DNA of 64,000 nt from Pseudomonadota bacterium (GTDB lineage Bacteria > Pseudomonadota > Alphaproteobacteria > Rhizobiales > Xanthobacteraceae). Made by a program: the position numbers and the translations under genes. Below are positions 19,025-28,332 of this stretch, piece by piece. Location of the stretch: positions 1 to 64,000 of the forward strand of contig JAFAGM010000019.1 in NCBI GenBank assembly GCA_023422775.1, given 5' to 3'. Position 1 is the first letter of the stretch; each line of letters opens with the position of its first letter. The notes beneath the pieces are model-generated. The model did no database searches. It saw nothing but the letters and a program-made list of their open reading frames with translations, and was not told the DNA's origin.

Positions 19025-19921
19025 ATGAATTTCTTTCTGACGATTGTTCTCGATGGCCTGATTCAGGCCTCGTGGCTGTTCATCGTAGCCCTCGGCCTGA
19101 CGCTGGTCTTCGGCGTATTGAAGATCCTCAACATCGCCCATGGCAGCTTCTACGCCCTCGGCGCCTATATCGCGGCGAGTGCCGTTACGATGGTCGCCGC
19201 GCGGGGCCTCCCTCCCGGCGCCGGCTTCGTCGCCATGCTGGTCTCGGTGGCCCTGATCGCGTCCGTCGTTGGCCTGCTGCTCGAGCGTGGGATCTTGAAG
19301 ATGTTCTACGGCCGCGACGAGGTGGTTCTGCTGCTGGTGACCTACGCCGTGTTCCTGATCTTCGAAGACGTCACGAAGCTGATCTGGGGTGTCAACCCGA
19401 TCTATGCGACGCAGCCGTACGAGTTGTTCGGCAACCTCGAGTTCGCCGGGCTCTATTACGTCGGGTACGATCTGCTGCTGATACCGGTTTCGATGCTGAT
19501 AGGATTCGCGATCTGGTTCGGCCTCAACCGCACTGTGATCGGGAAGATCGTGCTGGCCGTCATACACAACGAGGAAATGAGCGTCAGCATGGGCGTGCGC
19601 GTCAATCGCGTCTACGCGATCGCCTTCGCGTTCGGCGTCCTGCTGGCGGCCCTCGCGGGCGCCCTTACCGCGCCGAAAATATCAATGCAGCCCGGTCTCA
19701 GTTCGGACGTCATCATCCTCAGCTTCGCTATCGTGGTGATCGGCGGCTTGGGCAGTGTCGAGGGCGCGGCGGTCGGCGCCATCCTGGTCGGGTTGGCGCG
19801 TGCAGCGTCCGTTCACCTGATGCCGCAGGCTGAACTGTTCATGATCTATCTCATCATGGCCGCTGTATTGATGTTTCGCCCCGAGGGACTGTTCAAGCGC
19901 GAGACGGCAAGGCGGATTTGA
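19025..19921 (+). CDS. livH: Liv-type ABC transporter permease, LivH
   Basis: A 298-residue inner-membrane permease. The LivH marks LGLTLVFGVLKILNIAHGSF near the N-terminus and FAIVVIGGLGSVEGAAVGAI near the C-terminus are visible, with about eight hydrophobic segments. It lies 97 bp after the binding protein, and its stop overlaps the next permease start (TGATG). It forms the channel with LivM. Confidence 0.95.
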   Translation: MNFFLTIVLDGLIQASWLFIVALGLTLVFGVLKILNIAHGSFYALGAYIAASAVTMVAARGLPPGAGFVAMLVSVALIASVVGLLLERGILKMFYGRDEVVLLLVTYAVFLIFEDVTKLIWGVNPIYATQPYELFGNLEFAGLYYVGYDLLLIPVSMLIGFAIWFGLNRTVIGKIVLAVIHNEEMSVSMGVRVNRVYAIAFAFGVLLAALAGALTAPKISMQPGLSSDVIILSFAIVVIGGLGSVEGAAVGAILVGLARAASVHLMPQAELFMIYLIMAAVLMFRPEGLFKRETARRI

Positions 19922-20913
19922 TGAAGAAAGACCTGCATCCCCTGGTCATGATCGCGCTCGTTGCGGCGGTGGCGCTGCTCGGCCGTGTACTGCCGACCTG
20001 GACGCTGTCGCTGGCGACCATCGCCGCCTCGAATGCGCTGATTGCACTGGGCATCGTGGTGCTGGCCCGCACCGGAAACGTGTCGTTCGGCCAGGGCCTG
20101 TTCTTTGCCGCCGGCGGCTATGGCGTGGCGCTGATCGCCAACGCCTGCGGCCTCACCGACGCCGTGGCGCAAGTAATCATCGGCGCGGCGTGCAGTGGCC
20201 TACTTGGCCTCGTCATCGGTCCCTTGATCGCGCGCTACAGCGGCATTTTCTTCGGCATGTTGACACTCGCCCTGTCGATGGTGTTTTACGGCGCGCTGGT
20301 GAAGTCGACGGCGCTCGGTGGCTCGGACGGATTCAATGTGGGGCGGCCGACCCTGTTTGGACTGAGCTTCGCCGATCCGCGGGAAGCCGACTTCATGCTC
20401 TATGCCGTCTCGGTCATCGTGACCGGGTTTGCCGGCATCGGCGCGACCTTCCTGTTCCGCTCCGAATTCGGTCTTGCCAGCCTCGCGGTGCGCGAAAACA
20501 ACCTGCGCGTCGAATATCTGGGTATCTCGGCTAACCGTATCATATCGATCAATTTCGTGATTGCCGCGATCTTCGCCGGCGCCAGCGGCGCGTTTGCATT
20601 GATGGCGCAACGGCATATCGATCCCCAATTCGCGTACTGGACCACCTCGGGCGAGTTCGTCTTCATTGCCGTCCTTGCCGGCAACCAGAGCGTGGCCGCA
20701 GTCTTTGTGGCCTCGATGGCGCTCGAACTGGTCCGTTCCTTCTCGAACCTCTATTTGCCCAATACCTGGCAACTCGTACTCGGCGTTTTCCTTCTCGGCG
20801 TCATCCTGTTCCTGCCTCGCGGCATCGGTTCACTTTGGATCAGGAATCGACGCAAGCGGAATAGGTCGATTGCAGAAGCACCGCTCGCTGCCGAGAGAGG
20901 AGCCACGCCGTGA
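19921..20913 (+). CDS. livM: Liv-type ABC transporter permease, LivM
   Basis: A 330-residue permease with the LivM features NALIALGIVVLARTGNVSFG, the loop FGLASLAVRENNLRVEYLGI that contacts the ATPase, and GEFVFIAVLAGNQSVAAVF. The C-terminus is short, with a basic tail after the last membrane segment. It overlaps livH by one base and livG by 4 bp, so the operon is tightly coupled. Confidence 0.95.
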   Translation: MKKDLHPLVMIALVAAVALLGRVLPTWTLSLATIAASNALIALGIVVLARTGNVSFGQGLFFAAGGYGVALIANACGLTDAVAQVIIGAACSGLLGLVIGPLIARYSGIFFGMLTLALSMVFYGALVKSTALGGSDGFNVGRPTLFGLSFADPREADFMLYAVSVIVTGFAGIGATFLFRSEFGLASLAVRENNLRVEYLGISANRIISINFVIAAIFAGASGAFALMAQRHIDPQFAYWTTSGEFVFIAVLAGNQSVAAVFVASMALELVRSFSNLYLPNTWQLVLGVFLLGVILFLPRGIGSLWIRNRRKRNRSIAEAPLAAERGATP

Positions 20914-21656
20914 ACCCGGTTCTCTCGGTGCGTGGGCTCGAAAAGCGGTTTGGCGCGGTCGTCGCGGCCGACGCACTCACCCTTGATATTCCGGCTGGCC
21001 AGAAAATAAGTCTGATTGGCGCCAATGGCGCCGGCAAAACCACCTTCGTCAACATGGTCACGGGTTACCTGAAGCCTGACAGTGGATCGATCGCGCTCGA
21101 CGGGAGCGACATCGGAAGGCGCTCGCCTCAAAGCGTGGCCCGGCTCGGCATTTCGCGCTCCTTCCAGATTCCGCAGCTTTTTGTCGAACTCACGGCCGCC
21201 GAGAATCTCACCGTGGCCATTTCCGGCGTGGGCACCCAAATGTCCCTTCGAGCGCCGGCGGAAGCCCAGGGCCGCCATGACCAGGCCGTCGAACTTCTCA
21301 GCCGCTTTGGCCTTGCCGATCTGGCCGATCGTCCGGTTTCGGAGCTTGCCGGTGGCGTGCGAAAATTGATCGATATCGCCATGGCGCTGGTGCGCCGCCC
21401 CAGGCTACTGTTGCTGGACGAACCAACGTCCGGCGTTTCCGCAGAAGAGAAGTTCGCGACCATGGAGCGCGTGATCCACGCCGTGGCACCGGATGCCGCG
21501 ACGCTCGTGTTCGTCGAGCACGACATGGAGATCGTCAACCGCTATGCCGATCGCGTCGTGGCGTTCTATCAGGGCCGGATCCTGGCCGACGGCGTGCCCT
21601 CGGACGTCTTGAAGGATCAGGAAGTTCGCCGCTACGTCACCGGAGGCGTGCGATGA
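20910..21656 (+). CDS. livG: Liv-type ABC transporter ATPase, LivG
   Basis: A 248-residue ATPase with Walker A GANGAGKTTFVN, the signature region VSELAGGVRKLIDIAMALVR in place of canonical LSGGQ, Walker B LLLLDEPTSGV and the switch His in LVFVEHDMEIV. The start is GTG at 20910, overlapping the livM stop; the gene overlaps livF by 4 bp. The signature is noncanonical (ELAGG), which is tolerated in LivG proteins. Confidence 0.95.
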   Translation: MNPVLSVRGLEKRFGAVVAADALTLDIPAGQKISLIGANGAGKTTFVNMVTGYLKPDSGSIALDGSDIGRRSPQSVARLGISRSFQIPQLFVELTAAENLTVAISGVGTQMSLRAPAEAQGRHDQAVELLSRFGLADLADRPVSELAGGVRKLIDIAMALVRRPRLLLLDEPTSGVSAEEKFATMERVIHAVAPDAATLVFVEHDMEIVNRYADRVVAFYQGRILADGVPSDVLKDQEVRRYVTGGVR

Positions 21657-22312
21657 GCGGGGCGGCACCATTGCTCGAAATCGACAATCTCGTCGTCGAG
21701 ATCCAGTCGATGCCAGCATTGCGCGGCTTTTCAATGCACATTGCCAGGGGAGCCATGGTGAGCCTTGTCGGCCGCAACGGAGCCGGCAAGACCACACTGA
21801 TGCGTTCGATCATGGGACACCTCAAGCCTGCGCGGGGCGTGGTGCGGTTTGAGGGTGCCGATCTGTCATCCAGTCAGCGTCATGCGCGCGCGTCGCTTGG
21901 GATCGGCTACATGCCGGAGGATCGCTGCCTCGTCCCTCAACTCACGGTCGAAGAAAACATAATGCTGCCGCTATGGGTCTCTGGTCATCTCGACCGCAAG
22001 GCCCGGCTCGACTTCGTCTATGGAGTCATTGGCGAACTGACCGAGATGCGTCAGCGCAAGGCGCTGTTGTTAAGCGGCGGACAACAGAAGTTGGTCGCCC
22101 TCGGCCGGGCGCTTGCCATCGGCACCAAGTGCCTGCTGCTCGACGAGCCCTTCGAAGGCATTGCGCCGGCACTGTCCGAGCGGCTGTCGGAGGTACTGGC
22201 ATCGCTCCGTGGCAAGGATCTCACCTTGCTGATGTCGCAGTCGGACATGAATCATTCACGCGGCCTGATTGACGTCGAATTCACGATCGAGCGCGGCGCC
22301 AATCCTCAATAA
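21653..22312 (+). CDS. livF: Liv-type ABC transporter ATPase, LivF (short, degenerate C-terminus)
   Basis: A 219-residue ATPase with Walker A GRNGAGKTTLMR, signature LLSGGQQKLVALGRALA and Walker B CLLLDEPFEGIAP. It is about 15 residues shorter than usual LivF, and the switch region reads LLMSQSDMNHSRGL, where a His normally follows the Glu-Gln-Asn of LivF. Activity may rely on the partner LivG. It is the last gene of the transporter operon and converges on the Crp/Fnr gene 69 bp away. Confidence 0.9.
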   Translation: MSGAAPLLEIDNLVVEIQSMPALRGFSMHIARGAMVSLVGRNGAGKTTLMRSIMGHLKPARGVVRFEGADLSSSQRHARASLGIGYMPEDRCLVPQLTVEENIMLPLWVSGHLDRKARLDFVYGVIGELTEMRQRKALLLSGGQQKLVALGRALAIGTKCLLLDEPFEGIAPALSERLSEVLASLRGKDLTLLMSQSDMNHSRGLIDVEFTIERGANPQ

Positions 22313-22381
22313 TCCCGACGTTCCGGACTTGTCGGCCGGCTTTGAGGGGAGCGTTACCAGAGACGGCCACTATGGATCGCC

Positions 22382-23128
22382 CTACTTCGAACCAGCCTCG
22401 CCCTCGTTTCCGGATCCCGCTTCAGCCAACTCGCGAAGCATCTCGGCATTCAGCACGACAATGGCACCGTGCTCGAGGCGCACCCATTCGTGCCCTGCCC
22501 AGGCGCGCAACTGCTTGTTGATGCTCTCCCGGGTCATGCCAACCATCTCGCTCATCTCCTGCTGGGTGATAGCGATGGTTCGGCCCTGAGGTGAAGATTT
22601 GTGTTTCTCGGTCAGGCGAAGCAACGCGCTGGCCAGTCTGCCCGGCAGATTCTGGAGAATCACCTGCTCAACCTGATCGCTGGTCCGGCGAATCCGCGTG
22701 CACAACAGCTCGATGAACTTCATCGCCAGCCCCGGCTGGTTGCGCACGAAGGGTATGAATTCGCGCCGATCGATCGTAAAGAGCTCGCAATTCGTGTTTG
22801 CGATAGCATCGGCCGAACGTACCGAGTTGTCGAGCAGCGCAATTTCGCCGAAGATCTCGCCGGCCTCGATCAGGTTCAGGATCGCATTGCGACCATCCGG
22901 CGACGAAATGCTGATCTTCACTGTGCCCGATATTACCGCGAACAGGCTGATTCCCGGATCGCCCTTGGAAAAGATCGTGGCTCCCCGCTTCAGCGTGGAA
23001 TGCTTGGCGTAGCGGCACAACTGGTCGAACGCCTCGGGCTCGAGATCGGCAAAATACGGATGCCTTCGCAAGACCGATAGCTTGCTGCTCGAGAATCCGT
23101 GAGCTTCACCCGTCCTTTGTTGAGGCAC
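22382..23128 (-). CDS. Crp/Fnr-family transcription regulator
   Basis: About 248 residues. The cyclic-nucleotide-binding barrel is visible in GATIFSKGDPGISLFAVISG and GEIFGEIALLDNSVRSADA, and a C-terminal winged helix in ITQQEMSEMVGMTRESINKQ. There is no N-terminal cysteine cluster, so it is not a classical Fnr oxygen sensor. The barrel lacks the full cAMP phosphate cassette, so the ligand is uncertain. The start is GTG at 23128 with TTGGAG upstream; a TTG three codons earlier also fits. It may control the convergent transporter or the catabolic genes upstream of it. Confidence 0.9.
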   Translation of the reverse strand: MPQQRTGEAHGFSSSKLSVLRRHPYFADLEPEAFDQLCRYAKHSTLKRGATIFSKGDPGISLFAVISGTVKISISSPDGRNAILNLIEAGEIFGEIALLDNSVRSADAIANTNCELFTIDRREFIPFVRNQPGLAMKFIELLCTRIRRTSDQVEQVILQNLPGRLASALLRLTEKHKSSPQGRTIAITQQEMSEMVGMTRESINKQLRAWAGHEWVRLEHGAIVVLNAEMLRELAEAGSGNEGEAGSK

Positions 23129-23546
23129 GACAGTCAAACTCCAAGGGATAAAATTGAGGATGCAACCCTTCCGTAGTCAACACCAGCCCCCTTTTCAACC
23201 GGAAAGCATCCAGCCTCGTCGATTTGGTGGCCGCAGGGCATGGCCGAGGAACCTGCTAGCGGGCAATTTTGCCAACCAGCCCTGAACCCGGCCGCCAGTA
23301 ACATCCGTCCGCCGATCAATGCGATAGCGAACTTGGCTGGCCGAATGTCGGCTGACCCTGTAGTAGTATAAAGCTTACCAACCGCCCAGAAGATGCAGAG
23401 TTTACGCTTTGTACGTATACGGCAGCTGCCATCCCAAGCGAACCTTCCCCCGGAGCCTATTGAAGACGCCATCAAGGTCGCCCGTCACCAACAGGCAAGA
23501 GAATGTAATCGTCAGCGCAGCGGTCGAGTAACATTCCAGGCACACA
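23129..23546. other. 418-bp stretch without a convincing gene
   Basis: This region lies upstream of the Crp/Fnr gene and downstream of an enoyl-CoA hydratase gene. Base composition is lower in GC than the neighbours. A minus-strand open frame covers most of it, but its product is low in recognisable structure and has no good ribosome site. It probably holds the regulator promoter. Confidence 0.5.
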
Positions 23547-24374
23547 TCAGCGCCCGGTAAACTTTGGCTCGCGCTTCTCCATAAACGCCTTGATGCCCTC
23601 CTGCATATCCTGGGTCTTGAACAGTGGGAGCAATTGCAGGTAGACGTGATGCACGTGATCGGGAAATGTCTCGTTGAGCCCCATTCGCATCATGCGCTTC
23701 GCGGCCTCGACCGCCAGCGGAGCGTTTGCCGCAATCTCTCGCGCTACCTCGCGCGCACGCCTCATCAGATCGCCGTCCGGCACGACTTCATTGGCCAGCC
23801 CCCAATCCAGGGCTTCCCGCGCCGAGAGCGTGCGGCCGGTAAAAATCAGCTCAGAGGCCTTTGCCCAGCCGATCATGCGCGGCAGGAACCAGGTGCCACC
23901 AGATTCCGGCACCACGCCGCGTTTGACGAAGGCTGCCGCCAGTTTGGCAGATTCCGCCATGATGCGAATATCGCAACCGAGCGCGGTATCCATGCCGTAG
24001 CCGGCCGCGCCGCCATTCACGGCGCAGATAGTCGGCTTGTCCATCGCCTGCAGGACCGTCGGTGGCGTGTTGCGCAAGTCGAGCGATGTCGCCGAAGAAG
24101 CCGCGCTGAGGCCATCGCCGCCGCGTTCCTTCCGCAAATCCAGACCGGCACAAAATGCGCGCCCATTTCCGGTCAGGATGACACAGCGAACATCCCGGTC
24201 CTCATTCGCCTTGATGAGTAGCCGAGCGAGGTTATTGAGCATCGGTCCGGAAATCGTGTTCATGCGCTCCGGCGCATTGAGCGTGATGACAGCGATATGA
24301 TCGGCGACATCATAGAGAACTTCGTTGGATTCGGTCTGCTCAACGCTGTGGGCTTGGTCCATAGTGGTTCTCAT
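23547..24374 (-). CDS. Enoyl-CoA hydratase/isomerase family protein
   Basis: A 275-residue crotonase-fold protein: NAPERMNTISGPML, AFCAGLDLRKERGG and CAVNGGAAGYGMDTALGCDI form the CoA and oxyanion sites. AAFVKRGVVPESGGTWFLPR is typical of hydratases that keep the second catalytic Glu. It ends KREPKFTGR. It lies 28 bp downstream of the CoxL-like gene on the same strand, so it belongs to the coxMSL-like operon. The start may be 12 bp further in. Confidence 0.9.
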   Translation of the reverse strand: MRTTMDQAHSVEQTESNEVLYDVADHIAVITLNAPERMNTISGPMLNNLARLLIKANEDRDVRCVILTGNGRAFCAGLDLRKERGGDGLSAASSATSLDLRNTPPTVLQAMDKPTICAVNGGAAGYGMDTALGCDIRIMAESAKLAAAFVKRGVVPESGGTWFLPRMIGWAKASELIFTGRTLSAREALDWGLANEVVPDGDLMRRAREVAREIAANAPLAVEAAKRMMRMGLNETFPDHVHHVYLQLLPLFKTQDMQEGIKAFMEKREPKFTGR

Positions 24375-24402
24375 TTCCTGTATCGGTTATCGGAACAGTT
24401 GA

Positions 24403-26796
24403 TCAGATCCGCCCCAGGGCACTCAGGATAACCTGGGGCGTCAGCGGGATCTCCGTGATTGTCACCTCAAACGGCCTGAGCGCGTCGTTGACAGCGTTGG
24501 TCACGGCTGCTGCGGCGCCCGCCGTGCCGGCCTCGCCTGCGCCCTTGGCACCGAGCTCCGATTCGCGCGTCGGCGATACCACATGCCCGACATCGATATC
24601 CGGCATCTCGCCGGACATCGGGACCAGATAGTCGGCCATGTTGGCGTTGGTGAGCTGGCCGCGCTCATCATAGATGCATTTCTCGAATAGCGCCGCGCCG
24701 AGGCCCTGTACTACACCGCCTCTGATCTGTTCATCGACCAGTTGCGGATTGATGATGGTGCCGCAATCCTCGACAACCCAATGTTTGAGCAGCTTGACGA
24801 ATCCGGTATCGGTATCAACCTCCAGCCAGGAGGCCTGAACGCCATTGGTGAAGGCGAACGGATATTCTCGTGGGACAAAGTGCCGGGTGGCCATCAGTTC
24901 GGGCTGAATACCTGGTGGTAGCGTGTCCGGTCGGAAGTAGACGATCCGCGCAAGTTCGCTCAACTCGATCCGCGGTGCGCCATCGACGACATTTACGACG
25001 CTGCTGTCGACGATATCGAGCTCACCCGCGGTCGATTGCAAGATGGCTGCCGCAACACCGAGAATGTTCCTGCGCAGTACCTTGGTCGCCTGGAGGGCTG
25101 CTTCGCCGCCGATGCCGGCACCACGGGAGGCCCAGGTTCCGCCTCCGTAGGGCGTATGATCGGTGTCGCCCAGGATCACACGGACACGATCCATCGAAAC
25201 ACCAAGCACGCTGCCGACGATCTGTGCCGTGAGCGACTCCGATCCCTGCCCCTGTTCGGTGATGCTGGTCTGGCATATCACAGAACCCTGCGCGTCGAGC
25301 CGCACGGCGACCCCGTCCTGCGACGATATCTTCGCACCGCCGACGCCGTAGAAGGCGGCGCTGGGATTTGTCACCTCAATGAAGCTGGCGATACCGATGC
25401 CGCGATGAATATTCTTCGTCCGCAAGGCCGCCTGCTCGGCGCGAAGCGCATCGTAGTCCATCATATTGACGAGCTTGGCCAGCGCAGCATGGTGCGACAA
25501 CTGCTCAAAGCGCAGACCTGAAGGCGAACCGCAGGGGTATGCGTCATCGGGAATCAGATTGCGGCGTCTGAACTCGACCGGATCCATGCCGATCTTCATC
25601 GCCGCCAGATCAACCAGTCCTTCCGTCACCGAGCAGGCGATCGGGTGGCCAACGGCACGATATTGGCACATGACATTCTTGTTCTGGAACACGACACGCG
25701 CTCGCGCACGGTAGTTGCTGTTGGTGTAGGGCCCGCCGACGAGGTTGACGACCTGGTTGGCCTCGATCGCGCTGGTACGCGGATACATCGAGTAGGGTCC
25801 GATGCCCGTGAGATCATCGATCTCGAATGCCGTGATGGTGCCGTCGCGCTTGACGCCAATCCTTCCCTTGCAATGGTGATCACGCGCGTGAATGTCGGTG
25901 TTAAAGCTCTCGACCCGATCGGCGACGAATTTCACAGGCCGGCGCAGCAACTTCGCAAGCGCGTAGGTGGCCATCTCATCGGCATAGATGTGAACCTTGA
26001 TGCCGAAGGAGCCGCCGACGTCCTTGCAGACCACCCGCACCTGCTGCTCCTTCAAGCCCAGATGCAACGCCGCAATATTCTGCACCATGTGTGGGGCCTG
26101 AGTGCCCTGATAGATCGTCAGCCGTGCTTCCGCAACATTCCAGTCGGCCACCACCGCTCTTGGTTCAAGCGTCACGCCGGTATGCCGGCCGAAGATGAAA
26201 TCCGCCTCTATCACCTCGTCGGACTCGGCAAGGGCCCGGTCGACATTGCCAGCGTCGTGATTGCGCTCAAAGGCAAGATTATCGCCTAGAGAGGCGTGGA
26301 TCACCGGCGTTGCCGGATCGAGCGCAGCGTGCATATCCGTTACGGCATCAAGTTCCTCATATTCGACCAGGACATGCTCCGCAGCGTCCTCAGCTTGAGC
26401 GCGGCTGATCGCGACCACGGCCACAACTGCCTCGCCCTGCCAGCACACACGGTCGATCGCGATGGCGCTTTGCGGCGCGGACTTCAGACCTTTCAAATGC
26501 GAGAGCACGCCGACCCACGGCGTAACGACGGCGGCTAGTTCCTGGCCTGAAACGACCGCAACCACGCCCGGCATCTGCATGGCCGCCGAAGTGTCGATGC
26601 CGCGGATCCTGGCGTGCGCGTGCGGCGAGCGCAGGAACACGACATGCACCATACGCGGCAGTTCGATGTCGCTGACATAGAGCCCGCGCCCCTGCATCAG
26701 GCGGTCGAGATTCGGCCGCGGCACTGTTTTGCCGATGTAGGAATTTGGCCGGTCGAGCGCCGAAAGCACCTCGGGATCTCCCCGTTCCGACGTCAT
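24403..26796 (-). CDS. CoxL-like molybdenum subunit of a three-subunit hydroxylase
   Basis: About 797 residues, the size of CoxL/xanthine dehydrogenase large subunits. The N-terminal region YIGKTVPRPNLDRLMQGRGL and FLRSPHAHARI, the CKDVGGSFGIKVHIYADEMA block and the C-terminal GAKGAGEAGTAGAAAAVTNA with the catalytic Glu are visible. At the loop that defines true CO dehydrogenase the protein has CQYRAVGHPIAC, matching neither the form I (AYRCSFR) nor the form II (AYRGAGR) motif, so it is not a CO dehydrogenase. A heterocyclic or aldehyde substrate is more likely. The ATG overlaps the small-subunit stop by 4 bp. Confidence 0.9.
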   Translation of the reverse strand: MTSERGDPEVLSALDRPNSYIGKTVPRPNLDRLMQGRGLYVSDIELPRMVHVVFLRSPHAHARIRGIDTSAAMQMPGVVAVVSGQELAAVVTPWVGVLSHLKGLKSAPQSAIAIDRVCWQGEAVVAVVAISRAQAEDAAEHVLVEYEELDAVTDMHAALDPATPVIHASLGDNLAFERNHDAGNVDRALAESDEVIEADFIFGRHTGVTLEPRAVVADWNVAEARLTIYQGTQAPHMVQNIAALHLGLKEQQVRVVCKDVGGSFGIKVHIYADEMATYALAKLLRRPVKFVADRVESFNTDIHARDHHCKGRIGVKRDGTITAFEIDDLTGIGPYSMYPRTSAIEANQVVNLVGGPYTNSNYRARARVVFQNKNVMCQYRAVGHPIACSVTEGLVDLAAMKIGMDPVEFRRRNLIPDDAYPCGSPSGLRFEQLSHHAALAKLVNMMDYDALRAEQAALRTKNIHRGIGIASFIEVTNPSAAFYGVGGAKISSQDGVAVRLDAQGSVICQTSITEQGQGSESLTAQIVGSVLGVSMDRVRVILGDTDHTPYGGGTWASRGAGIGGEAALQATKVLRRNILGVAAAILQSTAGELDIVDSSVVNVVDGAPRIELSELARIVYFRPDTLPPGIQPELMATRHFVPREYPFAFTNGVQASWLEVDTDTGFVKLLKHWVVEDCGTIINPQLVDEQIRGGVVQGLGAALFEKCIYDERGQLTNANMADYLVPMSGEMPDIDVGHVVSPTRESELGAKGAGEAGTAGAAAAVTNAVNDALRPFEVTITEIPLTPQVILSALGRI

Positions 26797-27278
26797 GGTT
26801 GGTGCCCGGCGCGCGCACGCGCGGTGCTTTCGATAGCATCGACAATCGCCTGGTAGCCAGTACACCGGCAATAGTTGCCGGACAGGTGCTCGCGAATCTG
26901 GTCTCGATCCGGCTGCGACGAGTGCTTCAGCAGGTCCTGCGCCGCCATCAACATGCCCGGCGTGCAGAAACCACATTGCAGCGCGTTCCGTGCGCGAAAT
27001 GCAGCCTGCAGATCGGCAATCTCTCCGCTATCCGACAGGCCTTCGATCGTCTCGACTGAACAGTCCTGCGCCTGTACCGCCAGCATCAGACAGGACCGAA
27101 CGATCTCACCATTGACGCGTACCGTGCAGGCACCGCAGACCCCATGCTCGCAGCCGACATGGGTGCCGGTCAGCTTGAGACGTTCGCGAAGAAAATCCGA
27201 CAGGTTTAGTCGCGGCGGAACATCGGCTTCGATGCGCTCTCCATTGACATTGAACGAGATTGTCAAGGCACTCGTCAC
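26793..27278 (-). CDS. CoxS-like 2Fe-2S subunit of the hydroxylase
   Basis: A 161-residue iron-sulfur subunit. Both clusters are complete: HVGCEHGVCGACTVRVNG plus VRSCLML, and LQCGFCTPGMLM plus GNYCRCTGYQ. It relays electrons from the CoxL-like subunit to the FAD subunit. It overlaps both neighbours by 4 bp, indicating a stoichiometric complex. Confidence 0.95.
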   Translation of the reverse strand: MTSALTISFNVNGERIEADVPPRLNLSDFLRERLKLTGTHVGCEHGVCGACTVRVNGEIVRSCLMLAVQAQDCSVETIEGLSDSGEIADLQAAFRARNALQCGFCTPGMLMAAQDLLKHSSQPDRDQIREHLSGNYCRCTGYQAIVDAIESTARARAGHQP

Positions 27279-28156
27279 GCTGTCGCTCCGGCGCAGAGAT
27301 CGGGACGCGAAAGCAGCGAGGAGACGCCACGCGCCAGCAAGATCTTTGCCAGATGTCGACGCATCCCCGGCGTTGCCTGCTGATCCCCCGGGGGATCCAG
27401 TTCCTCACCCAACAAGAACGACGCTTCGGACAAAACCGCAGGGGTGATGGCCACATCGACCAGCCGGTTGGCGGACTTGGCGAGCAACGGGCGATCGCCG
27501 ACGGCAAAGAAGCCAAGGCGGATGTCTGCGAACTGCCCGTCCTTTACGATCGCCTGCGCCGCCAGGCCGACAATCGCGTAATCACCATGCCTGCGGGCAA
27601 ACTCACGAAAGAAATGCGTCGAATGCGCTGGCGCCACCGGTAGCTCGACGGCGACCAGCAACTCCTGCGGGGAAAGCACTGTTTCGTAGATGCCGGCGAA
27701 GAACGCATTCGCGGCAACCCGTCTCTCGCCGCCGGGTCCTCGAGTGATGATGGTTGCACCCAACGTAACCATGCAGGCAGGCAACTCCGAGGCTGGATCG
27801 GCGTGAGCAAGGCTGCCCCCGATGGTACCCCGGTTACGGATCGCCGGATGAGCGACGTGGGAGACCGCGCGTGCGAGCAATGGAGCATGCGCATCCACCT
27901 CCGTGGATCTCAGGAGATCGACGTGGCGGGTCAGCGCGCCAATGGTGAGAACGCCGTGCTTCATGGTGATACCGCGCAGTTCGGCCAAGTCACCAATATC
28001 GACAATAAGTTCGGGAGATATCAGGCGTAGATTCATCGCCGGCATCAGGCTCTGGCCGCCCGACAAGACCTTCGCTCTCTCGCCATGCGTTGCCAACAAC
28101 TCCAGCGCATGTGCGACGCTGGTTACACGGGCATAAGCGAAAGCCGAGGCTTTCAT
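27275..28156 (-). CDS. CoxM-like FAD subunit of the hydroxylase
   Basis: A 293-residue FAD-binding subunit of the CO dehydrogenase/xanthine dehydrogenase medium type. KVLSGGQSLMPAMNLRLI and AIRNRGTIGGSLAHADPASE are the two FAD-binding blocks. The start ATG at 28156 gives KASAFAYARVTSVAHALELL, the usual N-terminus. It is first in the order M-S-L, and a divergent LLM oxidoreductase gene begins 176 bp away, so this gap should contain the promoters of both transcripts. Confidence 0.93.
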   Translation of the reverse strand: MKASAFAYARVTSVAHALELLATHGERAKVLSGGQSLMPAMNLRLISPELIVDIGDLAELRGITMKHGVLTIGALTRHVDLLRSTEVDAHAPLLARAVSHVAHPAIRNRGTIGGSLAHADPASELPACMVTLGATIITRGPGGERRVAANAFFAGIYETVLSPQELLVAVELPVAPAHSTHFFREFARRHGDYAIVGLAAQAIVKDGQFADIRLGFFAVGDRPLLAKSANRLVDVAITPAVLSEASFLLGEELDPPGDQQATPGMRRHLAKILLARGVSSLLSRPDLCAGATA

Positions 28157-28332
28157 TTCGGCGTGACCCTCCCCGGTCAAGTACCTGCATTTTCGCTGGA
28201 TTAGAGGGTTGCGATCGTCAAAGGTCAAGGTTGTTATCGCCGCAATTGTCCCGACTTTGGGCTTGTCTTTGCATAGCAAAGGCCGCACGTTCTCTACTGA
28301 GAAGAAGACCTGCCTTTGGGGAAGAGCAGACG

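Noticed and set aside
23134..23475. Minus-strand frame of 113 codons upstream of the Crp/Fnr gene
   Set aside because: No ribosome site, no domain, unusual composition, and overlap with the probable promoter region.
24403..28156. Carbon monoxide dehydrogenase (coxMSL)
   Set aside because: Subunit order fits, but the large subunit has CQYRAVGHP where CO dehydrogenases have AYRCSFR or AYRGAGR, and no coxDEF-type maturation genes are nearby.
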